A stretch of 64,000 bases of DNA, from the NCBI GenBank assembly GCA_017527435.1, contig JAFXQB010000019.1, positions 159,154-223,153 of the forward strand, read 5' to 3'. How positions within the stretch are numbered: position 1 is the first letter of the stretch; every line of letters starts with the position of its first letter. Of the stretch, positions 60,101-64,000 are shown one piece after another. The stretch is from Salinivirgaceae bacterium. Its GTDB lineage: Bacteria > Bacteroidota > Bacteroidia > Bacteroidales > SZUA-534. Below the pieces are notes generated by a model, which saw only the letters and a program-made list of their open reading frames with translations, was not told the origin of the DNA and ran no database searches. Made by a program: the position numbers and the translations under genes.

Positions 60101-60181
60101 GAATCCATCGGCTTGCGCCATGGCTGTCATTGCGCCAAGCGTAAGAGCAATAACCACAATTGAGGTGAAGAGTTTCTTCAT
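57155..60181 (-). CDS. Giant secreted tandem-repeat protein with C-terminal S74 self-cleaving chaperone
   Basis: A complete 1008-residue protein. Signal peptide ending AMAQA (residue 23); an N-terminal beta domain (25-140, FSYQAVVRNAAGELVNN... SVPYAFYAL) known from Bacteroidota surface proteins; five ~42-residue repeats with RSGFLITGRDATK (about 200-420); then about fourteen 17-residue repeats of the form NVFxGNxAGxxNxxGxS (470-780), a pattern expected to wind into a beta-helix or YadA-head-like trimer; and a peptidase S74 domain with the cleavage motif SDARLKKN, whose Ser is S881. It ends in a heptad coiled coil. S74 domains guide trimer folding of phage tail spikes and then cut themselves off. 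No type IX secretion tail is seen. Likely a surface fibre. Confidence 0.85.
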   Translation of the reverse strand: MKKLFTSIVVIALTLGAMTAMAQADGFSYQAVVRNAAGELVNNSQVGLRLTLTAGNGGQTVYQETHTPTTNSYGVLNVTVGTGKANGGKKLSDVNWAGGDVWMRVEIDPNGGTNYTDMGSTKLQSVPYAFYALSSTESMQVEGREGQTLVHNGTTWVATDEISVKKLDVKAETVTEDALFEVKDKDGNVVFAVYPNGVHVYIDPEDDGNKIRRSGFLITGRDATKNGENIDYLAVDGKGTQVFVDDNEDGDKIKRSGFLITGRDATKEGQPNNYLVVNDEGTKVYVDDKDGGDKIKRSGFLITGRDATKEGQQNNYFTVNDEGTKVFIDNTLDGDEAKIKRSGFLITGRDATKDGSAPDYMKVATDGTQIKFDNDASKIKRSGFLITGRDATKGGTSDVLEVTADSTRVYVNGGGAKGGFGVEGKDADGGKGGFAVTEKGASGNAGYMNVTAENFFAGYNAGKLTKPTTLMFDGEESLCGTDNTFVGNNAGIANTIGTSNVFMGNKAGYSNTEGGSNVFIGPSAGESNIDGQCNVYLGYKAGAANKIGGQNIYLGYMAGMKDTASSNNIFLGYGTGFNAYGHYNILMGAHAGANLYDSKYNTVLGYQAAQNAKEMNSTVAIGYQAGRGADSTNSENNVFIGYQTGFQNATGSDNVFLGNKAGYSNITGKSNVFLGVNAGSDNVSGRWNVCLGNYAGNNNNDGNSNVYIGDNSGPQAHDDNNVFIGNCAGLFYRGSSARPHDPDMPNAIFETESGRNIAIGYNAGNGQGVDGENRESISYSQNVMIGEFSGMSLYTGSQNTLIGASSGPDLSTGSHNVIIGYWAGEGMKDECNKLCIGQYADHLIYGDFNTQYVVIKGTYRNGKTFYVNGDAGGTSEWASNSDARLKKNVQSLSGALDKVLKLRGVTYYWKNREEMAAAKGVAADKMDYGYDDKKHIGIIAQELEQEFPELVHTAEDGFKSVEYSTLTPILIEAVKEQQGIIESQQAKIDNQQQQIDELRRLVEELMKK
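57700..58760 (-). repeat. 17-residue (51-base) beta-helix repeat array in the first S74 protein
   Basis: Roughly fourteen in-frame repeats with consensus NVFxGNxAGxxNxxGx, diverged at DNA level. Gly-Asn and Gly-Tyr after the strand are most conserved. Length per unit is 16-19 residues. Confidence 0.8.
58990..59570 (-). repeat. Five 42-residue GRDATK repeats in the first S74 protein
   Basis: Five units of about 120-130 bases, each containing KI(K/R)RSGFLITGRDATK followed by a variable 20-residue part ending in TQV/TKV and FVD/YVD. The core is well conserved at DNA level (the minus-strand sense of GGCCGGTAATGAGGAAGCC). Confidence 0.88.
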
Positions 60182-60339
60182 AACAATAGTATTAATTGGT
60201 TTATAAAAATATTTCTATTTGGTTGCTGATGCATTGCTATGCATTAACGAGTGTAAAGTTATAAAATATTTTGATATTGTGATCATTAGATGTCATTTTT
60301 TGAATCTAATACGCTGCAAGCGGCCTGCAACATCAAAAC

Positions 60340-60430
60340 CATCGCAGAGACGCAACGCGTTGCGTCTCAGCAAATGTGATTGCACCCCGCCAAAAACACG
60401 TAGAGACGGTGAATGCACCGTCTCTACATA
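60340..60430. repeat. Two perfect palindromes between the two S74 protein genes
   Basis: A perfect 22-base palindrome at 60347-60368 (GAGACGCAACG and its complement) and a hairpin with 12-base arms GTAGAGACGGTG (60400-60411) and complement (60416-60427) around a four-base loop. They lie in the 269-base gap (60182-60450), just after the stop of the upstream minus-strand gene. The hairpin is close to the element at 57054 downstream of the other copy. The remainder of the gap is AT-rich and should hold the promoter of the 57155-60181 gene, but no exact TAnnTTTG was found. Confidence 0.75.
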
Positions 60431-60450
60431 TTGAATTGTGCGTTTTCGCC

Positions 60451-63400
60451 TTATTTCTTCAGCAACTCTTCAACCATCTTCTTCAGTTCATCTATCTGCT
60501 TCTGCTGGTTGTCGATTATCGTCTGCTGCTCTTTTATGGCCTCGATTAGGATTGGGGCAAGAGCCGTGTACTCAACAGTTTTGAAGCCCTCTTTATCATC
60601 ACTAACCAATTCCGGGAACACTTCCTCTAATTCTTGCGCAATCACACCAATGTGTTTGTTGTTGTCGAAGTGGCGGATTGTGCTGTCAGCTCCCATTTCT
60701 TCTTTATTTTTCCAATAATAGCTGACACCTCTCAATTTAAGCACTTTGTCTAAAGCTCCATCTATTGTCTGTACATTCTTTTTCAGACGGGCATCGGAAC
60801 TTGAATTTAATGTGCCGTATATTTTATTTGACACTGTTATATCACCAACAAAACTGGCGGCATAAGAATTGAGGTTAGCGTTTTCTGCAATCAATGCAGC
60901 ACCACCATTCTCATTTTTGAAATATGCCTGTTTCCATCTGTTTGTGCTTGTTCCTATAGTGCCGGTTTGGTCGCTACCAGGTTCCAAATTACTAGTAATT
61001 TTCACATTTCCATTAAAATATCCTGCCCAATTGGTGGTGCCACCGCTTGCCGTGGCGTAAATACCATAGTTTGTTGTGCTTCCCGTTGCACTGGCATAAA
61101 CTCCATAGTTATTTCCGGATGAAGTTCCTTTGGCTTCTCCCCAAACACCATAATAACCCTGACTGGATTCACTACCTTGACCAACACCCTTTACACCAAC
61201 AGCCTGGTATCCTCCTTTCGCCTCACCGTAAATAGCTTTGTAATAACCATAATTTGGGCGCTGACCTACAACTTTACTGTATATACCCCACTGATTGTTA
61301 TCACTGCTTGGATAGGTTATGAGTTCAATATTTACAGCCTTTGTGTCTGCGGTGCTTGGAGCACTACTACTGCTTGACTTTGCTATAGTCAGACTACCGC
61401 CTGTGATTGCACCAGTAGAGCTAATGCTTCCTCCTGATATTGCGCCTGTAGTGTTAACACCTCCACTGAAAGTTGTTGCACCGGTAACTGTAAGTGCGCC
61501 ATTAATTTTCAGTGTTTGGGCGGCAAAATCACCATAAATCAAGTCGTATGTTTTACTGTTTGAGATAATAAGTTTGTTGCTGCCAGTCTCATAAAATCCT
61601 GCATCGGAGCCTATAAACACGTTTCTGTCACCATTCTTATTTGAGTGACCGGCCTGATTACCTAACATAACATTCCGCGTTCCTTTTATATGATTATAAC
61701 CTGCAGAATTTCCTATAAAAATGTTCCAATCATCATTTATTCCATACGTAGAGCCTTCATAAAGTGCAGCATCACTTTCTTCATATCCCTTATGGTTCTT
61801 ACCTGCCATATCTCCAATCATTACATTTCCATATCCTAAGACATTATAAAAACCAGCTTGTTCTCCAATAAAAACATTTCGTGCACCCGTTGTGTTTGTA
61901 TAACCTGCAGTAGTACCAAGAAAAACATTATCATATCCTGTAGTATTATATCCTGCATTATTACCAATAAATACACTACGGTCAGCATTAGCCTTCATGC
62001 CTGCTCCGTTTCCTATAATGACTGAATGCTCGCCATCTGTATTGCTATAACCTGCGAAATAACCCATAAACACATTTTTTTCGCCAGTTGTATTGCTGTA
62101 ACCGGTGCTATTGCCTATGAAAGTATTGTACTTTCCATTTGAATTGCTAAAACCCGAAGCATTGCCAAGGAATGTGTTGAACATGCCCGTTGAGTTGGTA
62201 AATCCAGCTTTGTTACCTAAGAAAACATTATTCGAACCTTCGTATGGATATTCAATAGCATGTGTAATCGGGTTTGATTCAATTGTTTTTTTCGTGCCAT
62301 TAGTTAAATGTCCGGCTTGAGTACCTATAAACACGTTGTTCTCGCTTTGGGTGTTTTCGTAACCGGCCTGATAGCCCATAAACACATTGTTGGAACCTGA
62401 AGTGTTCTTACGTCCAGCTTCGTTGCCTATAAACACATCCGATGAACCACTGGTTACTAAACCCGTATATGTTCCTATCATTATGGAATTATTCATTCCA
62501 TTGGCACGCTGGGCTGCACCATTTCCTAAAGCGACGTTGTCATCGCCTGTTCGGTGGACTTGTCCTGCATTAGTGCCTAAAAAAACATTGTTTTTACCTT
62601 CGGTATTAAAATATCCTGACTGAACTCCTAAAAAGACATTTTGCGAACCGGAAGAGTTACTATAGCCTGCTTCATTACCAATGAATACATTGTGGCTACC
62701 GCTTTCATTACTATAGCCGGTTTTATTTCCAATAAATATATCTTCAGAATGTAGAGAGTTCTCTGTGCCTCTGCCTGCATCCATACCGATTATTATGGAA
62801 CGATGCATGGTGTTTGCTTCTTGAGCAGCATTTGATCCTAGAATTACATTGTCAGAACTGTTTTTTGTGGCGATTGCTGCGTTATTACCCACCACAGTAT
62901 TGTTTATGCCTAGATTACTCAGCTGTTGGGGTTTTATTATCTTTCCCGCATCGTACCCTGCAAAGAAGTTTGCAGCCGTAACATCCATGTAGCCTACATT
63001 GCCAGCGTCGCCTTTTTCGGTAACGGCAAAGCCACTCTTGTCGCCACCGCTTTTACCTTCAACGCCGAAGCCGCTCTTTGCACCACCGCCGTTAACATAA
63101 ACGCGTGTGCTGTCGGTAGTTACCTCCATCACATCGGATTCTGAGCCGTCTTTAGTCGCATCGCGGCCAGTGATGAGGAAGCCGCTGCGCTTGATTTTTG
63201 AGGCATCGTTGTCGAATTTTATCTGTGTGCCATCGGTGGCCACTTTCATATAGTCGGTGGCTTCGCCTGCTTTGGTGGCATCGCGGCCGGTAATGAGGAA
63301 GCCACTGCGGCGTATCTTCGATTCGTCTTCAAGTTGGTTGTCGATGAATACTTGTGTGCCGCCGTCGTTTACTGCCATATATTTATTAGGGGTGCCTTCT

Positions 63401-64000
63401 TTGGTGGCATCGCGGCCTGTAATAAGGAATCCGCTGCGGCGTACCTTTGCACCATCTTCGTCATCAACGTACACTTGTGTGCCCTCGTCGTTCACGGCGA
63501 AATAGTTGTTCGGCTGGCCGTCTTTGGTAGCGTCGCGGCCTGTGATGAGAAAGCCGCTGCGTTTGATTTTGTCGCCGTCATTGTCATCGACAAACACTTG
63601 TGTTCCACTACCGTCAACCGAGAGGAAGTCGGTGCTTCCGCCATCCTTGGTGGCGTCGCGGCCGGTAATGAGGAAGCCGCTGCGCTTGATTTTGTCACCA
63701 TCGCTATTTTCGTCAACAAACACTTTCGTTCCCTCGTCATTTACAGCGAAATAGTTGGTCGGCTGGCCTTCCTTTGTAGCGTCACGGCCAGTGATGAGGA
63801 AGCCGCTGCGTTTGATTTTGTCGCCATCATTGTCATCGACAAACACTTGTGTTCCACTACCGTCAACCGAGAGGAAGTCGGTGCTTCCGCCTTCCTTGGT
63901 GGCGTCGCGGCCGGTAATGAGGAAGCCGCTGCGCTTGATTTTGTCACCATCGCTATTTTCGTCAACAAACACTTTCGTTCCCTCGTCGTTAACTGTGAAA
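60451..64000 (-). CDS. Second giant tandem-repeat protein with S74 domain (N-terminus outside window)
   Basis: At least 1183 residues are visible; the frame stays open to the right edge, so the start and signal peptide are missing. Order as in the neighbouring gene: seven or more GRDATK repeats (63140-64000), a long array of ~17-residue NVFIGNxAG repeats (61560-62910), then a region absent from the first protein with GAITGGS, YGVWGEAKG and YGVYASATG repeats as in phage tail fibres (60860-61500), and an S74 domain with SSDARLKKN 115 residues from the end, followed by a coiled coil (IDNQQKQIDELKKMVEEL). The last 115 residues closely match the first protein. Autoproteolysis before the Ser is predicted. 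Confidence 0.84.
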   Translation of the reverse strand, partial: FTVNDEGTKVFVDENSDGDKIKRSGFLITGRDATKEGGSTDFLSVDGSGTQVFVDDNDGDKIKRSGFLITGRDATKEGQPTNYFAVNDEGTKVFVDENSDGDKIKRSGFLITGRDATKDGGSTDFLSVDGSGTQVFVDDNDGDKIKRSGFLITGRDATKDGQPNNYFAVNDEGTQVYVDDEDGAKVRRSGFLITGRDATKEGTPNKYMAVNDGGTQVFIDNQLEDESKIRRSGFLITGRDATKAGEATDYMKVATDGTQIKFDNDASKIKRSGFLITGRDATKDGSESDVMEVTTDSTRVYVNGGGAKSGFGVEGKSGGDKSGFAVTEKGDAGNVGYMDVTAANFFAGYDAGKIIKPQQLSNLGINNTVVGNNAAIATKNSSDNVILGSNAAQEANTMHRSIIIGMDAGRGTENSLHSEDIFIGNKTGYSNESGSHNVFIGNEAGYSNSSGSQNVFLGVQSGYFNTEGKNNVFLGTNAGQVHRTGDDNVALGNGAAQRANGMNNSIMIGTYTGLVTSGSSDVFIGNEAGRKNTSGSNNVFMGYQAGYENTQSENNVFIGTQAGHLTNGTKKTIESNPITHAIEYPYEGSNNVFLGNKAGFTNSTGMFNTFLGNASGFSNSNGKYNTFIGNSTGYSNTTGEKNVFMGYFAGYSNTDGEHSVIIGNGAGMKANADRSVFIGNNAGYNTTGYDNVFLGTTAGYTNTTGARNVFIGEQAGFYNVLGYGNVMIGDMAGKNHKGYEESDAALYEGSTYGINDDWNIFIGNSAGYNHIKGTRNVMLGNQAGHSNKNGDRNVFIGSDAGFYETGSNKLIISNSKTYDLIYGDFAAQTLKINGALTVTGATTFSGGVNTTGAISGGSISSTGAITGGSLTIAKSSSSSAPSTADTKAVNIELITYPSSDNNQWGIYSKVVGQRPNYGYYKAIYGEAKGGYQAVGVKGVGQGSESSQGYYGVWGEAKGTSSGNNYGVYASATGSTTNYGIYATASGGTTNWAGYFNGNVKITSNLEPGSDQTGTIGTSTNRWKQAYFKNENGGAALIAENANLNSYAASFVGDITVSNKIYGTLNSSSDARLKKNVQTIDGALDKVLKLRGVSYYWKNKEEMGADSTIRHFDNNKHIGVIAQELEEVFPELVSDDKEGFKTVEYTALAPILIEAIKEQQTIIDNQQKQIDELKKMVEELLKK
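61560..62910 (-). repeat. 17-residue beta-helix repeat array in the second S74 protein
   Basis: About twenty in-frame units, consensus NVFxGNxAGxSNxxGx, for example NVFIGNEAGYSNSSGSQ and NVFLGTTAGYTNTTGAR. A few are longer owing to short insertions (one near 62220-62310 contains HLTNGTKKTIESNPITH). Confidence 0.8.
63140..64000 (-). repeat. GRDATK repeats with a near-identical 249-base double unit
   Basis: Seven RSGFLITGRDATK units are visible. The stretches starting near 63591 and 63840 are almost identical over about 249 bases (83 residues, two units), with few base differences, indicating recent tandem duplication. The array continues past the right edge. Confidence 0.88.

Noticed and set aside
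63140..64000. Regularly spaced repeats considered as a CRISPR array
   Set aside because: Units are ~125 bases, in frame within a protein, with no short spacer/repeat alternation and no cas genes.
57155..64000. S74 genes as part of a prophage tail module
   Set aside because: No capsid, portal, terminase, baseplate, integrase or lysis genes in the window, and the complete copy has a signal peptide, which phage fibres lack. The right edge is open, so this is not fully excluded.

Overview
The window looks like chromosome of an anaerobic member of the Bacteroidota, most likely Bacteroidales. Three things point there. Promoter -7 elements of the form TAnnTTTG, the Bacteroidota type, stand in front of many genes, and clear Shine-Dalgarno sites are mostly missing. 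The cell-envelope block has the order PorG-like, uppS, bamA, two skp/ompH genes, as in Porphyromonas and Bacteroides. Several families are typical of the phylum: FucP, type III glutamine synthetase, GldB-like lipoprotein, TPR-PD40 proteins, a DUF4369-like/TlpA protein, DUF3109 and DUF3127 proteins, and a membrane oxaloacetate decarboxylase (OadGAB) of fermenting anaerobes. No tRNA, rRNA, CRISPR array, integrase or transposase was recognised. Species-level identity cannot be read from the sequence.

Layout. 1-619: start of a secreted M13 metallopeptidase gene, cut by the window edge. 874-8606: a sugar-acid/deoxysugar operon (uxaB, a small AT-rich unknown gene, uxaA, amidohydrolase, zinc alcohol dehydrogenase, aldo/keto reductase, fucP), read here as an oxidative L-fucose route combined with altronate chemistry. 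8734-16061: housekeeping genes (ddl, rpmH, pfkA, a MaoC-like dehydratase, TfoX-N protein, ogt) and two membrane proteins of unknown role. 16119-19472: the sodium-pump decarboxylase oadGAB. 19937-26875: three tandem PorG-like barrel genes, then uppS, bamA and two skp-like chaperones, closed by a strong terminator that ends only 6 bases before murI. 27886-31681: two tandem TPR-PD40 proteins and a HAD phosphatase. 31699-31912: a large fold-back repeat. 32190-34382: glutamine synthetase III. 34443-39579 (minus strand): a glycosyltransferase fusion, then yicC, gmk, nadD and a gldB-like gene. 40191-46093: a HisIE protein with a decayed HisI half, a TlpA-like thioredoxin, DUF3109, a Na/Pi cotransporter, a uracil-DNA glycosylase-family protein and aat. 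46158-47865: ECF sigma factor, anti-sigma factor and an unusual secreted protein with two TonB-plug-like motifs. 48038-56848: a porin-like barrel, a methyltransferase-like protein, kup with a TPR-PP2C phosphatase, a DUF3127/MTHFR-like pair and a GNAT acetyltransferase.

The most distinctive region is 57155-64000: two neighbouring minus-strand genes for very long secreted repeat proteins (one complete at 1008 residues, one running off the right edge). Each has tandem repeats of about 42 residues carrying a GRDATK motif, then a long array of 17-residue NVFIGNxAG repeats suggesting a beta-helical or trimeric fibre, then a C-terminal peptidase S74 (endosialidase-type) self-cleaving chaperone domain as in phage tail spikes, and a terminal coiled coil. 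The pair looks like a cell-surface fibre family that diversifies by repeat recombination. Palindromic elements containing GTAGAGACG lie downstream of both genes. This is the best candidate for an under-described system here.
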